Shown: positions 18,804 through 29,820, counted from the stretch's first letter. The stretch: DNA of 64,000 nucleotides from Arthrobacter sp. H16F315 (GCF_024124825.1 NZ_JAMXSS010000002.1:3224001-3288000), one strand, 5' to 3'. Notes: generated by a model not told the origin, from the letters alone. Program-made: numbers and translations.

Positions 18804-19676
18804 CTACCGGGTGACCGGGTGCCGGGGCGCACTGACGTCGTAGACCCGGACCGGGTTCTTCGGGTCGGCGGGGGCCTTCAGCAGGGCTTCGAGGACCCGC
18901 GCCTTTAGCTCCTTCTCCCCCGCATTGCCCCAGACAATCGTCTGTCCGTCCACAAGCTTAAGTTCGACGGCGTCTACGGACTTCGCCGAGGCACTCGAGA
19001 GCCGTCCGAGTACGTCGGCCGGCAGCGCCCCAAGGACACCGGTGATGGCCTGGAACAGGTCCTTGGGCAGCGTGCCGTTGCCGCCGTCGATGACCGGAAG
19101 CGGGATCGCGGCCGGGTCGGCGGTGTCGCTGAGCTTCACGCCGTCCTCGTCCACGAGCTGGTGGACCTCACCTTGCTTAACGAGGGCCACCGGTACGCGT
19201 TCGGTCACCCTGACCTGAAGCGTCGACGGCGGGCGCGCCTGGGTGCTGACGCTCTTGACCTGCACGAGGGGTTGCAGCAGGGCTGTGACGTCGCCGTCGC
19301 TGATCTGCGGCAGCGGCTTGCCTTCCAGCGGAGCGAGCGCCGTTCGGATCTGGTCCGCCGTCAGCAATTTGGTGCCCTCGACGGTGACCGTCCGCACCGC
19401 CAGCACCGGAGAGTAGACAGCAATGGCCAGGATCCCGGCGGTCAGAACGGCCAGGATCCCGATGGTAGCCAGCAGGATGCGCTGCCGGCGTTTGGCCTTG
19501 GGTTCGGGAAAGGACAGTACGTTATCCGGGGCCGGCCGGGGGGTCGCGGCACGGATTGCTGTCCCGTCCTTGGTAGCCGAGATAACGTCCTCCGGCGCTG
19601 AATCCTCGCGGGTCCCCGGGGCCCGTGGTCCAGCCGCCCGGTAGCCGGGCCCGCGGCTGCTAGGCACCGTGGCCAC
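18804..19676 (-). CDS. ftsQ: Cell division protein FtsQ
   Basis: Bitopic divisome protein linking ring and wall synthesis. The 290-residue protein has a cytoplasmic, Pro/Ala-rich N-terminus of about 62 residues, one membrane helix (about 66-88, ILLATIGILAVLTAGILAIA), a POTRA domain (VRTVTVEGTKLLTADQIRTA) and the FtsQ domain ending near VRVYDVSAPRHP. GTG at 19676 overlaps the end of murC by 17 bases. Confidence 0.93.
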   Translation of the reverse strand: MATVPSSRGPGYRAAGPRAPGTREDSAPEDVISATKDGTAIRAATPRPAPDNVLSFPEPKAKRRQRILLATIGILAVLTAGILAIAVYSPVLAVRTVTVEGTKLLTADQIRTALAPLEGKPLPQISDGDVTALLQPLVQVKSVSTQARPPSTLQVRVTERVPVALVKQGEVHQLVDEDGVKLSDTADPAAIPLPVIDGGNGTLPKDLFQAITGVLGALPADVLGRLSSASAKSVDAVELKLVDGQTIVWGNAGEKELKARVLEALLKAPADPKNPVRVYDVSAPRHPVTR

Positions 19677-21105
19677 CGCCGCCCGGCAACCCCTCGTGCC
19701 GGGTGCCCTCGTTCAGGGCTGCGACAATCATCGGCCCGTAGGCGGTAACGTCGCCTGCGCCGACCGTAAGCACGATGTCCCCCGGCGCCGCGGCGGCCAG
19801 CACTGACCGCACGGCCTCATCGCCCGGTCCGATGAGCCGGCCGCCGGCACCAAGGTGCGCGGCGATCAGCTGGCTGCTGACGCCCGGGATCGGGTCTTCC
19901 CGGGCGGGGTAGATATCGAGTACCAGTGCGGTGTCGGCGGCGTTGAGCGCTGCCGCGAACTCTCCGGCGAATTCCCGGGTCCGGGAAAACAGGTGCGGCT
20001 GGAAGAGGACGTGGAGTTTGTGGCCGCCCGCCACGGAGCGCGCTGCGGACAGGGCTGCCCGCACTTCGGTGGGGTGGTGGGCATAGTCGTCGTAGACCCT
20101 TACACCGCGGCCCGCGCCCTTGAATTCGAAACGCCGGGACGCCCCGGTGAAGTGGGTCAGGGCGGCGGCGGCGCGACCGGGCTCCACGCCGAGTTCCAGC
20201 GCAACGGCGAACGCGGCCGCCGCGTTGAGGGCGTTGTGCCGCCCGGGAACGTGCAGATCGAGCGGAAAGCGTCCGGCGTCGGTGGTGATCGACACATCGC
20301 CCGGGCCGCCGTCGTGGAGCACGATCCCGGCGTCGACGCTGGTGCCGTAAAGCACAACGCGGGTGTTGCCGCGCTCGAGGGTTCGCCGGGCCAGCGCCCG
20401 GGCGCCGGCGTCGTCAGCGCAGGCGATCAGCACCCCGTCTGCCGGGAGCAGTGCCGTGAAGCGGTCGAAGGAGGCGTAGACGGCCTCGGCGGTGCCGTAG
20501 TAGTCCAGGTGGTCCGGTTCAACGTTGGTCACGACTGCGATCTGCGGACGGTAATTCAGGAAGGAACCGTCGGATTCGTCGGCTTCCGCGACGAAGATCG
20601 GTGTGCTGCCGCTGGCGGCGTTAACTCCCAGCGCCGGAACGTTCGCACCGATGGCGAAGGACGGGTCCAGGCCTGCGCCCTGCAGGAGAACGGCGATCAT
20701 CGACGTCGTGGTGGACTTTCCGTGTGTCCCGGCGACGGTCACGGCGGTGTCCTGCGCCATGGCAGCGGCCAGTGCCTCGGAGCGGTGCAGCACAGGCAAT
20801 CCGGCAGCCCGGGCGGCGGTGAGCTCCGCGTTATCCGGGCGGATCGCCGAGCCGGCGACGACGCTTTGAGCGTCGCCGAGGTTAGCGGCGTGATAGCCGA
20901 CGCAGATCCTGGCCCCGGCCGCGGCCAGGTCCGCCATCACCGGCAGGTCTTTCGCGTCGGAGCCGCTGACCGGCAGTCCGCGGGCCACCATAATTCGGGC
21001 CACAGCCGACATTCCGACACCGCCGATGCCGATGAAGTGGATGCGGCCAAGGGACTCCCCGGTGCGGGCGGGCCCGGGTACGTGCTCACGTTCTGGCTGG
21101 GTCAT
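19660..21105 (-). CDS. murC: UDP-N-acetylmuramate-L-alanine ligase
   Basis: Adds the first amino acid, L-Ala, to UDP-MurNAc. ATG at 21105 (MTQPEREHVPGP) gives 481 residues; the longer frame to 21168 overlaps murG and is unlikely. Family marks: RIHFIGIGGVGMSAVARIM (UDP-binding), VAGTHGKSTTTSMI (ATP loop), VEADESDGSFL, NVEPDHLDYY, GRHNALNAAAA, DDYAHHPTEV. In order between murG and ftsQ. Confidence 0.96.
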   Translation of the reverse strand: MTQPEREHVPGPARTGESLGRIHFIGIGGVGMSAVARIMVARGLPVSGSDAKDLPVMADLAAAGARICVGYHAANLGDAQSVVAGSAIRPDNAELTAARAAGLPVLHRSEALAAAMAQDTAVTVAGTHGKSTTTSMIAVLLQGAGLDPSFAIGANVPALGVNAASGSTPIFVAEADESDGSFLNYRPQIAVVTNVEPDHLDYYGTAEAVYASFDRFTALLPADGVLIACADDAGARALARRTLERGNTRVVLYGTSVDAGIVLHDGGPGDVSITTDAGRFPLDLHVPGRHNALNAAAAFAVALELGVEPGRAAAALTHFTGASRRFEFKGAGRGVRVYDDYAHHPTEVRAALSAARSVAGGHKLHVLFQPHLFSRTREFAGEFAAALNAADTALVLDIYPAREDPIPGVSSQLIAAHLGAGGRLIGPGDEAVRSVLAAAAPGDIVLTVGAGDVTAYGPMIVAALNEGTRHEGLPGGGGHGA

Positions 21106-21164
21106 TCCTCTATCGCTTCCTGCTGTACTGCTTCGGGATGGCATGGCGCTCCGTGGCATAACGT

Positions 21165-22268
21165 TCACGCTCCGGCCGTTCCCAGGACGAGATCGGCCAT
21201 CCGCCGGTCAGCATCCCGAATGCCGAGCTTTTCAGCGCTGGCTGCCATCCGGGCCAGCCGGTCCCGGTCCTGGAGCAGCGGGATGATGTGATCGCGGACC
21301 CAGTCAGGGGAGAATGTGCTGTCCGCCACGAGCAGGGCGCCACCGGCGTCCACGAGCCCGGCGGCGTTAAGCGCCTGTTCCCCGTTGCCGATCGGCAGCG
21401 GAACAAAAACGGCGGGAAGGCCGACGGCGGCAGCCTCGCTCACCGTCGCGGCACCGGAGCGCGCCAGGAGCAGGTCTGCGGCCGCGTAAACCGTTTCCAT
21501 GCCGTCCACGTATTCGCGCTGGTGGTACCCGGGGGCCACGAGCGGCCGGCCGTCGGCGTCGTGGACGGCCTTGCCGCGACCGGTGATGTGCAGGGTCTGA
21601 ATGCCGGCCCCGGCCAGGAGCCCGAGCGAGGCGGCAATGGTGCGGTTGATACTTTGGGCCCCCGAGGAGCCGCCGGTGACAACCAGGGCCGGAAGGTCCG
21701 GCGCAAGGCCGAGGGCTTCCCGGGCAGCGGTCCTGGCTGCGGACCGGTCCAGCCCGGAAATTTCCTCGCGCATCGGCATGCCAACGTGCCGCGAGGCACC
21801 TAGTTTGGTGCCGGCAAACGCCACGGCAACGTGTCCGCCCAGCCGGGCACCCACCCGGTTTGCCAGACCGGGCCGGGTGTTCGCCTCGTGGATCACGATG
21901 GGGATCTTCCGGCGCCAGGCGGCGATGTACATCGGGGTGCAGACGTAGCCCCCAACACCGACCAGGACATCGGCACCGGCCGCATCGAGGATGGCGCCGG
22001 CCTGTTTCACGGCACCCGCCAGCCGGGCGGGCAGCCGCAACAGCTCCAGCGAGGGCCTGCGCGGGAAAGGAACCCTGCTGATGGTGGCAAGGTCCAGTCC
22101 CGCGGCCGGGACCAGCGTGGCTTCCATTCCGCCGGGGGTTCCGACCGCCAGGAGCCGGACTCCGGGGCGGGCCTGCCGCAGTGCGTTGACGATGGCCAGC
22201 AGCGGACTGATGTGCCCTGCTGTTCCGCCGCCGGCGAGGACAACGGACAATAACGACTCGGTGCTCAT
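21165..22268 (-). CDS. murG: MurG glycosyltransferase (lipid II synthase)
   Basis: Transfers GlcNAc from UDP-GlcNAc to lipid I at the inner face of the membrane, making lipid II. The 367-residue protein has the N-terminal loop [20 protein letters not shown], the [12 protein letters not shown] motif, [11 protein letters not shown] in the C-terminal domain and the UDP-GlcNAc site [23 protein letters not shown]. Intact, ATG at 22268, 6 bases after the ftsW stop. Confidence 0.97.
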   Translation of the reverse strand: MSTESLLSVVLAGGGTAGHISPLLAIVNALRQARPGVRLLAVGTPGGMEATLVPAAGLDLATISRVPFPRRPSLELLRLPARLAGAVKQAGAILDAAGADVLVGVGGYVCTPMYIAAWRRKIPIVIHEANTRPGLANRVGARLGGHVAVAFAGTKLGASRHVGMPMREEISGLDRSAARTAAREALGLAPDLPALVVTGGSSGAQSINRTIAASLGLLAGAGIQTLHITGRGKAVHDADGRPLVAPGYHQREYVDGMETVYAAADLLLARSGAATVSEAAAVGLPAVFVPLPIGNGEQALNAAGLVDAGGALLVADSTFSPDWVRDHIIPLLQDRDRLARMAASAEKLGIRDADRRMADLVLGTAGA

Positions 22269-22274
22269 GGCGGC

Positions 22275-23795
22275 CTATTTACGCTTTCGTGCGGGATTGC
22301 TGGGTGAGGGGATCCTGGTACCGGCTTTTCCGGCGGCAGGTCTTGCGGCGGGAGGTTTTTCGGCGGCAGGTCTTGCGGCGGGAGGCTTTCCGGTCCGGGA
22401 ACGACCCGGGACAGGAGTCCGGGCAGCGGGCCGGCGGGTGCGTGCGGCGCCGCCTCGCGCGGCGACCCGCTTCCGCAGGGAGGCAGCCAGCGTGGCGGGG
22501 CCGAACCGGAACAGCCGCTCCGGCTGCAGCCCGGGCGCCATCTGCGCGCGGGCCAGGGACAACACAACGCCGATCGCGCACAGTGACATCAGAAGCGCCG
22601 AACCGCCGTAGGAAATAAAGGGAAGCGGGATGCCAACGACCGGCGCCAGGCCGGTGACCACAGCCATGTTGACAGTGGCCTGGCCCAGCAGCCAAACCAT
22701 GATGGTACCGGCCAGGACGCGGTGGAACATGGCCGTCTGGGCGGCAACGACGCGGTAGATGGCGGTGCCGAGAATGGCGAAGAGCACCAGCACCACCAGG
22801 GTTCCGACCAGCCCAAGTTCCTCACCGATGATGGCGAAGATGAAGTCGTTGTGGGCCTCCGGAATCCAGCTGTACTTCTGCCGGCTTTGGCCCAGGCCCA
22901 CCCCGAACCAGCCTCCGGAGGCAAGCCCGTACAGGCCGTTGGTGGACTGGTAGTTCACATTGGATCCGTCCGCGCACGTCTGCCCGGTCCAGGACAGGAT
23001 GCGGCAGACACGGTTGGGGCTGGTGATCGCCAGGACAGCGGTGCCGGCGGCGAGGACAACGCCAGCGATGCCGAACAGGTAGAGCCGCACTCCGGCGAAG
23101 AACAAGGCGGCAGCCGTGATCATCATCACGATCATGGCGGTGCCGAGGTCGTTACCCATCAGGATCAACCCGATCACTCCGGCGGCGCCGGGAAGCACCA
23201 CGGGGACAAGGGCGTGCCTGGCCCGGGACAGCAGCTTGGCTTTGCGGTCCAGCACCGTTGCCATCCACAGTGCCAGCGCCAGTTTGGCCGCCTCGGAGGG
23301 CTGAAAGGTGAAGGGCCCGACGTCGATCCAGTTCTGGTTACCGAGGGCGCTGCGTCCCACAAGCAGCACCAGCACCAGCAGCACAAAGGCCACAATGATG
23401 GCCATCCAGGCTCCGCGTTTGAGCCACACCACGTTTACCCGCGACAGCAGGAACATGGCGAACAGCCCAATCCCGGCGAACAGCCCCTGTTTGAGGGCCG
23501 CCGTGTAGGGCGATTCCCCGGCAGCGATCGCCTCGACGCTGGAGGCGGAGAGCACCATCAGGATGCCGATTGCCGTGAGCGCCAGGGTGGAACCGAGGAT
23601 CAGGTAATACGTGGAGCCGTTGCGCGACTTCCCGGTACCTTCCAGCGCGGACCAAAACCCCCGGTACCAGCTTCGGACCCGGCGGAGGCCTGATGGCAAG
23701 CCTGATTTCCCAGGCATGTTCGTCGGTGCCTTGGCGGCGGGTTGTTGTCCTGCGGCCGTTGCGGCCGCCGGGTGACGTGTGGGCGTGCTGACCAT
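22275..23795 (-). CDS. ftsW: Peptidoglycan glycosyltransferase FtsW
   Basis: SEDS-family polymerase that links lipid II into glycan at the septum together with FtsI. The 506-residue protein has a basic cytoplasmic N-terminus of about 65 residues, about ten membrane helices, and the SEDS motifs FQPSEAAKLALALW, WIPEAHNDFIFAIIGEELGLVG and PLPFISYGGSALL. It ends in a long Arg/Pro/Ala-rich cytoplasmic tail (about residue 430 onward) with a 10-residue tandem repeat. Packed 3 bases from murD. Confidence 0.96.
   Translation of the reverse strand: MVSTPTRHPAAATAAGQQPAAKAPTNMPGKSGLPSGLRRVRSWYRGFWSALEGTGKSRNGSTYYLILGSTLALTAIGILMVLSASSVEAIAAGESPYTAALKQGLFAGIGLFAMFLLSRVNVVWLKRGAWMAIIVAFVLLVLVLLVGRSALGNQNWIDVGPFTFQPSEAAKLALALWMATVLDRKAKLLSRARHALVPVVLPGAAGVIGLILMGNDLGTAMIVMMITAAALFFAGVRLYLFGIAGVVLAAGTAVLAITSPNRVCRILSWTGQTCADGSNVNYQSTNGLYGLASGGWFGVGLGQSRQKYSWIPEAHNDFIFAIIGEELGLVGTLVVLVLFAILGTAIYRVVAAQTAMFHRVLAGTIMVWLLGQATVNMAVVTGLAPVVGIPLPFISYGGSALLMSLCAIGVVLSLARAQMAPGLQPERLFRFGPATLAASLRKRVAARGGAARTRRPAARTPVPGRSRTGKPPAARPAAEKPPAARPAAGKAGTRIPSPSNPARKRK
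22331..22390. repeat. Two-copy 30-bp tandem repeat in the ftsW tail
   Basis: Two adjacent 30-base copies (22331-22360, 22361-22390) differing at two positions encode KPPAARPAA(E/G) twice in the C-terminal tail of FtsW. In-frame, so copy number could vary without breaking the gene. Confidence 0.8.
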
Positions 23796-23797
23796 TG

Positions 23798-25384
23798 TTA
23801 CTCCTCGCTGGTCTGAGCCTGCCCTTCCACGAGCTCGCGGACAGCTTCGAGGAAGGCGTCGCCACGGTGAGCGTAGGAAGAGAACTGATCCATGGATGCA
23901 GCTGCCGGAGCCAGGAGCACAGTGTCCCCGGAGGTGGCCAGCTGCGCCGCCGATGCTACGGCCTGCGCCATCACAGTCTCGCCGAAAATCGGTGAAGGTC
24001 CTGCTGCGGCGTCGGCCGGTCCGGCAGTCTGCACGTCTTCAGTTTCGCCCTTCCCGGCGCTGATCACCGGGACATCGGGTGCGTGTCGCCGCAGCGCGGA
24101 GCGCAGATCGCTGGAGTCTGCCCCGATCAGCACCACTGCCTTGAGCCGCCGCGCGTGGGCCTGGATCAGCGGTTCATAGTTCACGCCTTTGGAAAGGCCG
24201 CCCGCTATCCAGACCACTTTATCGAACGCTGAGAGCGACGCGGCCGCGGCATGCGGGTTGGTGGCCTTGGAGTCATTGACCCAAAGAACTCCGTGGTCCC
24301 GGGCGACGAGCTGGATGCGGTGGTCACCCGGGAGGAAGTTGAGCAGGCCTTCGCGGACGGCCGCAGGCTCCACGCCATAAGCCCGGACCAGCGCTGCCGC
24401 GGCCAGGGCATTGGCCACCATGTGCCGCGGAGCCACGGGTCCAAGGTCCGATACGGACGCCAGTTCGGCCGCGCTGTCCTTGCGCTCGGCGATGAAGGCG
24501 CGGTCCACGAGGAGTCCTTCGACCACACCGAGCATACTGACCGCCGGCGTGACGGTGGTGAAGGCCACCGCACGGCACCCTTCGACGACGTCGGCGTCCT
24601 CGACCATTCGCTCGGTTTCGATCTGCTCTGCATTGTAGATGCAGGCTTTTTGGGTGTTTTCGTAGACTTTGGCCTTGTCCGCCAGGTAGGACGCATAGGA
24701 GCCGTGCCAGTCGACGTGATCCTCGGCGACGTTGAGGCAGACACTTGCCAGCGGGGAGACGGAGTGGCTCCAGTGCAGCTGGAAGCTGGAAAGTTCAACG
24801 GCAAAAACGTCGTAATCGACGGGATCGCGCAGCGCATCCAGGATCGGTGTGCCGACGTTGCCGACGGCGATGGCCTTCAGCCCCGCCGCCTGGAGCATCG
24901 ACTCGGTCAGCCCGACGGTGGTGGTCTTGCCGTTGGTCCCGGTGATGGTTAGCCAGTCGGCCGTCTTGCGTCCATTGCGCACGCGCAGCCGCCAGGCCAG
25001 TTCGACGTCGCCCCAGACCGGGATGTGGGCCCGGGCCGCGGCCGCGAGCAAGGCCTGGTCCGGCCGCCAGCCCGGGGAGGTGACGATCAGGTCCGGAGTT
25101 GCTCCGTCAATGCGGGGAACGGACTCAACGGCGTCCTCGCCCAGCAGGACATCGGCCGCACCAACGATCCGCAGGGTGTCCGCCTGGGCCCGTGCCGTGG
25201 GCCCGTTTGCGGCGTCGACCACCACCACACGGGCGCCGAGTTCAATCAGCGTGTCGGCGGCAGCGAAGCCGGAGACCCCGATGCCCGTGACGACAACGCG
25301 CAATCCGGCCCAGGCGGAGTCCCAGCTGACCAGGTCCTGGCGCCGGGGCGAGCTTGTGAGCGGCGCCGGGATCGGACCAGTCAC
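23798..25384 (-). CDS. murD: UDP-N-acetylmuramoylalanine-D-glutamate ligase
   Basis: Adds D-Glu to UDP-MurNAc-L-Ala. Motifs: [21 protein letters not shown] (UDP binding), [18 protein letters not shown] (ATP loop), [25 protein letters not shown] and [14 protein letters not shown] chose GTG 25384, whose GTGA overlaps the mraY stop by 4 bases; an ATG at 25399 in frame would overlap 19 bases and is also possible. Residues about 425-455 carry an Ala/Pro/Gly-rich insertion ([20 protein letters not shown]). Confidence 0.95.
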   Translation of the reverse strand: MTGPIPAPLTSSPRRQDLVSWDSAWAGLRVVVTGIGVSGFAAADTLIELGARVVVVDAANGPTARAQADTLRIVGAADVLLGEDAVESVPRIDGATPDLIVTSPGWRPDQALLAAAARAHIPVWGDVELAWRLRVRNGRKTADWLTITGTNGKTTTVGLTESMLQAAGLKAIAVGNVGTPILDALRDPVDYDVFAVELSSFQLHWSHSVSPLASVCLNVAEDHVDWHGSYASYLADKAKVYENTQKACIYNAEQIETERMVEDADVVEGCRAVAFTTVTPAVSMLGVVEGLLVDRAFIAERKDSAAELASVSDLGPVAPRHMVANALAAAALVRAYGVEPAAVREGLLNFLPGDHRIQLVARDHGVLWVNDSKATNPHAAAASLSAFDKVVWIAGGLSKGVNYEPLIQAHARRLKAVVLIGADSSDLRSALRRHAPDVPVISAGKGETEDVQTAGPADAAAGPSPIFGETVMAQAVASAAQLATSGDTVLLAPAAASMDQFSSYAHRGDAFLEAVRELVEGQAQTSEE

Positions 25385-26490
25385 AGCAGTACCACCCATT
25401 CGGCGTAGAAGATGCCCAGTCCCGCGGCGACGAAAAGCCCGCAGAGGATCCAGAAGCGGACGACGACCGTGACCTCGGCCCAGCCTTTGAGCTCAAAGTG
25501 ATGCTGGAGCGGTGCCATCTTGAAGAATCTTTTACCCTTGGTGATTTTGAAGTAGCCGACCTGGATGATCACCGAAAGGGTAATCAGGACGAACAATCCG
25601 CCGATGAAGGCGAGCAGCAGCTCGGTCCGGGACAGGATGGCGAGGCCGGCGACGGCACCGCCGATGGCCAGTGACCCAGTGTCCCCCATAAAGATCTTTG
25701 CCGGCGACGTGTTCCACCACAGGAATCCGACCAGCGCCCCGCTGAGGATGGCGGCAAGCAGGGCCAGGTCCAGCGGGTCCCGGACGCTGTAACAGCCGGC
25801 CCCGGCCTGCCGTGGCGAGCCGCAGGCCTGATTGCTTTGCCAGATCCCCATCAGAGTGTAGGCGCCAAAGACCATAATGGATGCCCCTGCGGCGAGGCCG
25901 TCGAGGCCGTCCGTCAGGTTCACACCGTTGGTGGCGGCCGTGATGATCAGGTTCGACCACAACACAAAGAGAATGGCTCCGACGATCGTGCCGGCGAAGG
26001 CGAGGTTCAGCCACGGGATATCGCGGACCAGCGAGATCTGGTACGACGCCGGTGTCACGCCGTTTTCGTCCGGGAACTGCAGGGCAAGGACGGCGAAGAT
26101 GATGCCCACGGCGGCCTGCAGGATGAGTTTGGCCTTGGCATTGAGGCCCAGGCTTCGCTGTTTGGAGATTTTGATGAAGTCATCCAGGAAACCGACAAGC
26201 CCCATCCCGACCATCAGGAACAGCAACAGCAGCGACGACGCGGTGGGTCCCGGCGACGCCGGGTTCATCAGCCACATCACGAGGTGGGTGACGGCGTAGC
26301 TCGCAAGCACTGCGAGAACTACGACAGTGCCTCCCATCGTCGGGGTGCCGCGCTTGGTGTGGTGCGAGGTGGGCCCGTCATCACGGATGAATTGTCCGTA
26401 GCTCTTCCGGACCAGGAAACGGATAAACAGCGGGGTTCCCAGGAAGGCAAACAGCAGGGCCAGTCCGGTGCCCATCAGCAGTGCAATCAC
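25381..26490 (-). CDS. mraY: Phospho-MurNAc-pentapeptide transferase MraY
   Basis: Membrane enzyme making lipid I from UDP-MurNAc-pentapeptide and undecaprenyl phosphate. The 369-residue protein has ten predicted helices; active-site motifs are the DD-containing [24 protein letters not shown] and [12 protein letters not shown], plus [10 protein letters not shown] near the end. Overlaps murF by 4 bases and murD by 4 bases. Confidence 0.97.
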   Translation of the reverse strand: MIALLMGTGLALLFAFLGTPLFIRFLVRKSYGQFIRDDGPTSHHTKRGTPTMGGTVVVLAVLASYAVTHLVMWLMNPASPGPTASSLLLLFLMVGMGLVGFLDDFIKISKQRSLGLNAKAKLILQAAVGIIFAVLALQFPDENGVTPASYQISLVRDIPWLNLAFAGTIVGAILFVLWSNLIITAATNGVNLTDGLDGLAAGASIMVFGAYTLMGIWQSNQACGSPRQAGAGCYSVRDPLDLALLAAILSGALVGFLWWNTSPAKIFMGDTGSLAIGGAVAGLAILSRTELLLAFIGGLFVLITLSVIIQVGYFKITKGKRFFKMAPLQHHFELKGWAEVTVVVRFWILCGLFVAAGLGIFYAEWVVLL

Positions 26491-28052
26491 AGCAGCGCAC
26501 TCCCTTCAGTGGCGGTTCCGGCAGTATCTCCGGCTGCGCTCACGGCAGCCGATCCCCCAGCCGCACCGGAAACGGTACCGGGGGCCTGAAGAGGCAATGC
26601 TATCCGATCCCCCAAGTGTCTCAGACCGATGCTGTTGGACGACTTGAACAGCACCAGGTCACCGGGCTCCAGCTCGGCCTGCAGGAGTTCGTAGGCCTCG
26701 TCGGCTGTTTCGGCAAAAACGCACTCGTTGCCCCAGGACCCCTCATTGACCGCAGAGACGTAGAGCGAACGTGCTTCCCGTCCCACAACGAGCAGGCGGG
26801 AGATGTTGAGCCGAACCACCTGCGTGCCGACTGCCATGTGCTCGCGGATGGAATCCGGACCCAGCTCAAGCATGGCACCAAGGACAGCCCAGGTGCGGCG
26901 GCCCCGTCCGAGGTCAGCGAGGGTGCGCAGCGCGGCACGCATGGATTCCGGATTGGCGTTGTAGGCATCGTTAATGATGGTGACGCCGTCGGCGCGTTCG
27001 GTGCGCTCCATTCGCCAGCGGCTGGCAGCCGACTGTGAGCTGAGCGAGGCCGCGATCCGCGAGGCGGGGACTCCGGCTGCGTGGGCGGCGGCCGCCGCTG
27101 CCAGCAGGTTGCCGATGTGGTGCGCCCCGATAAGCTTCGCCGCAACATGATGCGGCGGTGTCCCGCCGGGGAAGAACACCTCAAACTCGGGACTTCCGCC
27201 GGAATTCAACTCGATCCCCTCGGCGCGGACGCATTCTGCCCCGGCAGGCCCGGGCCCGGCTTCGCCGGACCGGCCGGCGCCGGCCGGAGCGGCAGAGAAG
27301 CCCAGCACCGCGGCCCGGGTGCGGGCGGCCATGGCGGCAACACGGGCGTCGTCCAGGTTCAGGACTGCGGTGCCGCCGGCCGGCAGGGCTTCGACAAGCT
27401 CGCCCTTGGCGATGGCGATGTTTTCCACCCCGCCGAATTCGCCCGCGTGGGCGGTGCCAACGCCGAGCACAACACCGATGTCGGGCCGGACCATCTCGGC
27501 GAGGTAGCTGATGTGTCCCACGCCGGTGGCGCCCATCTCGATGACGAGGAAGCGGGTGTCGGGACCGGCTTTGAAGACGGTCAGCGGGACGCCGACTTCG
27601 CCGTTGTAGGAACCCTGCGGGGCAACGGTGCTGCCCTCCGCGCCGAGGATACCGGCCAGCAGGTCCTTGGTCGTGGTCTTGCCGGCGGAGCCGGTGATGC
27701 CAATCACCGTCAGCGGCTCGCCGTTGGCGGCACGGCCGGCGCGGATCCGTCGGACGGCCTCCGCGGCGAGGGCACCCATCGCCAGGACCGAGTCCTGGAC
27801 CACAACGGCGGGGTAGGTGCGCCCGGCGTCGTCCGTGACATCATGCTCGACGAGAGCCAGCACGGCGCCGCGTTCGAAGGCCGCGGCGACGAAGTCGTGG
27901 CCGTCGGCTGTCTCCCCCGGTTTGGCCACGTAGAGGGAACCCGGGGTGGCTTCGCGGGAGTCGGTTACGACCGAACCGGGAGTAACGCCCGGTTCGGCGG
28001 CTAGCCGGCCGTTGGTTATTTCGGCGATTTCCGCCGCGGTAAATGCAATCAT
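26487..28052 (-). CDS. murF: UDP-MurNAc-tripeptide D-Ala-D-Ala ligase
   Basis: Adds D-Ala-D-Ala, completing the UDP-MurNAc-pentapeptide. The 521-residue protein shows VITDSRE-like residues near the N-terminus, the ATP loop [17 protein letters not shown], the region [26 protein letters not shown] and [17 protein letters not shown] roughly 25-residue Gly/Ala/Pro-rich insert near residue 260 and an Ala/Gly/Thr-rich tail are extra. Packed between murE and mraY. Confidence 0.96.
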   Translation of the reverse strand: MIAFTAAEIAEITNGRLAAEPGVTPGSVVTDSREATPGSLYVAKPGETADGHDFVAAAFERGAVLALVEHDVTDDAGRTYPAVVVQDSVLAMGALAAEAVRRIRAGRAANGEPLTVIGITGSAGKTTTKDLLAGILGAEGSTVAPQGSYNGEVGVPLTVFKAGPDTRFLVIEMGATGVGHISYLAEMVRPDIGVVLGVGTAHAGEFGGVENIAIAKGELVEALPAGGTAVLNLDDARVAAMAARTRAAVLGFSAAPAGAGRSGEAGPGPAGAECVRAEGIELNSGGSPEFEVFFPGGTPPHHVAAKLIGAHHIGNLLAAAAAAHAAGVPASRIAASLSSQSAASRWRMERTERADGVTIINDAYNANPESMRAALRTLADLGRGRRTWAVLGAMLELGPDSIREHMAVGTQVVRLNISRLLVVGREARSLYVSAVNEGSWGNECVFAETADEAYELLQAELEPGDLVLFKSSNSIGLRHLGDRIALPLQAPGTVSGAAGGSAAVSAAGDTAGTATEGSALL

Positions 28053-28058
28053 CTCGGT

Positions 28059-29717
28059 TTAGGACTCTATCCGCTGGTCTTCGAGAACGGTGAATCCCCG
28101 GGCTGTCAAGGCGGAGCGGAGCTCCACCCGGTCGTCAAGGGCGAGGTTGACGCCCTTGACCTCCTGCCAAATTTCGTGGCCCCGTCCTGCGACGAGGATT
28201 GTGTCCGCCGGACCGGCGAGTTCCACGGCTTTCCGGATGGCGGCCCCGCGGGGGAACACCTCGATGATGCTGCAGCCGAGGCCCTCGTGTTCTTTGGCGT
28301 CCAGTGCGCCGGCCATAACGTCGGCGCGGATTGCGGCGGCGTCCTCATCGTGCGGGTCATCGTCGCTGACAATTACCGTGTCGGCAAGGCGTGCGGCGAT
28401 GGCTCCCATGGCGGGCCGCTTGCTTTGGTCCCGTTGTCCGGTTGCGCCGAACACAACGATCACCCGGGAGCCCGGTTGCGGGGATCGGACGGCTTCGAGT
28501 GCCCGGGCCAGGGCGTCCGGGTTGTGGGCAAAGTCGACCACCGCGGCGGGGGCGGTGGAGACGAGCTGCATGCGGCCGGGAACGGCGACGGTGAAGGGTT
28601 CCGTCGCGTCGAGGGCGGCCTGGACTGCGTCGGCATCGTGGCCGCCCGCGAGCACCATAACCGTGGCCAGCGCGGCGTTGGCGACGTTGAAGCTGCCGGG
28701 CAGCCCGGTGTGCACACGCAACTGAGTGCCGTCGCGGTGCCGCAGGGTGAAATCGGTGCCGAGTCCGCGCGGTGCCTGGTTGTGGACGGTCCAGTCCGCT
28801 TCCGCACGGATCGGGGCCGCTGCGCTGGCGGCCTGCGTGGCCAAGGTGGTGACCGGAATGCCCGCGGTGGCTGCGAGCCTGACGCCCCAGGCGTCGTCGA
28901 CGGTCACCACTGCGCTGCGGGCCCGTCCGGTCGTAAAGAGCCGGGCCTTGGTCTGGAAGTACTCGTCCATGCTCCCGTGCAGGTCAAGGTGGTCCTGCGT
29001 CAGGTTAGTGAAACCGGCCACGTCGAACACAACCCCGTCCACCCGGCGGAACGCCACAGCATGCGAGGAGACTTCCATCGAGGCCGCGTCCAGGCCGCGT
29101 TCGCGCATCAGCGCCAGCAGGGCATGGACGTCGGTGGACTCGGGCGTGGTGAGCAGGCTGGGAATCGGCGCGCCGCCGGCCAGGATCTCGATGGTGCCGA
29201 TCAGTCCCGTCTTCTGTCCAAGGCCCTGCAGCAGGGCATTGAGGAAGTAGGTGGTGGTGGTCTTTCCGTTGGTGCCGGTGACGCCGTAGAGGGCGGGAGC
29301 GGTCGCGTCGTCGGGGCTGCTCCGGTAGATCAGGGCGGACAGTCCGCCGACGAGGCTGCGGGGTTCCTCGGCCAGCAGCACCGGCACGGCGATGTCGTGG
29401 GAGAAGGCCAGCAGGCGCGCGCCGGCGTCGTCCGTCAGAACGGCGGCCGCCCCGGCCTCCACGGCCTGGGCGACAAAGTCGGCACCGTGGCGGCTCGCGC
29501 CGGGCAGGGCCACGTAGAGGTCTCCGGGCTGCACGGTGCGGGAATTCAGCGAGATCCCGGTAACCGATACGGCACCCGAAGCTCCCGGGACGTCGACGCC
29601 GATCGCTTCGCCAATGGCTGCCAGCGGCACTGCAGCAACCGCGGTGGGCCGGAAGCCGCGGGTGGACCCCGGACCGGACGGCGCGGCGGAAGCGCCGGGG
29701 GCAAACTGATCTGACAC
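28059..29717 (-). CDS. murE: UDP-MurNAc-dipeptide ligase MurE (probably L-lysine adding)
   Basis: Adds the third stem residue to UDP-MurNAc-L-Ala-D-Glu. Clear ligase motifs: [17 protein letters not shown] (ATP loop, about residues 147-163), EVSSHAVAFRRVDG, FTNLTQDHLDLHG and VDFAHNPDAL. At the site that fixes the amino acid, diaminopimelate enzymes carry DNPR; here it is DDPH (residues 453-456), lacking the Arg that binds the extra carboxylate. That fits L-Lys peptidoglycan, which is typical of Arthrobacter. Substrate is inferred, not shown. About 100 bases separate it from ftsI. Confidence 0.95.
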   Translation of the reverse strand: MSDQFAPGASAAPSGPGSTRGFRPTAVAAVPLAAIGEAIGVDVPGASGAVSVTGISLNSRTVQPGDLYVALPGASRHGADFVAQAVEAGAAAVLTDDAGARLLAFSHDIAVPVLLAEEPRSLVGGLSALIYRSSPDDATAPALYGVTGTNGKTTTTYFLNALLQGLGQKTGLIGTIEILAGGAPIPSLLTTPESTDVHALLALMRERGLDAASMEVSSHAVAFRRVDGVVFDVAGFTNLTQDHLDLHGSMDEYFQTKARLFTTGRARSAVVTVDDAWGVRLAATAGIPVTTLATQAASAAAPIRAEADWTVHNQAPRGLGTDFTLRHRDGTQLRVHTGLPGSFNVANAALATVMVLAGGHDADAVQAALDATEPFTVAVPGRMQLVSTAPAAVVDFAHNPDALARALEAVRSPQPGSRVIVVFGATGQRDQSKRPAMGAIAARLADTVIVSDDDPHDEDAAAIRADVMAGALDAKEHEGLGCSIIEVFPRGAAIRKAVELAGPADTILVAGRGHEIWQEVKGVNLALDDRVELRSALTARGFTVLEDQRIES

Positions 29718-29820
29718 GTGGATCTCCGTAGGTGGTGCTGGTGGATCTGGACCTGCGCGCGGAGGAATCCTCCGGCCACTGGCTGCAGTCCTTGGTTCGG
29801 TTGCTGGGTGGCGCTTGGTC

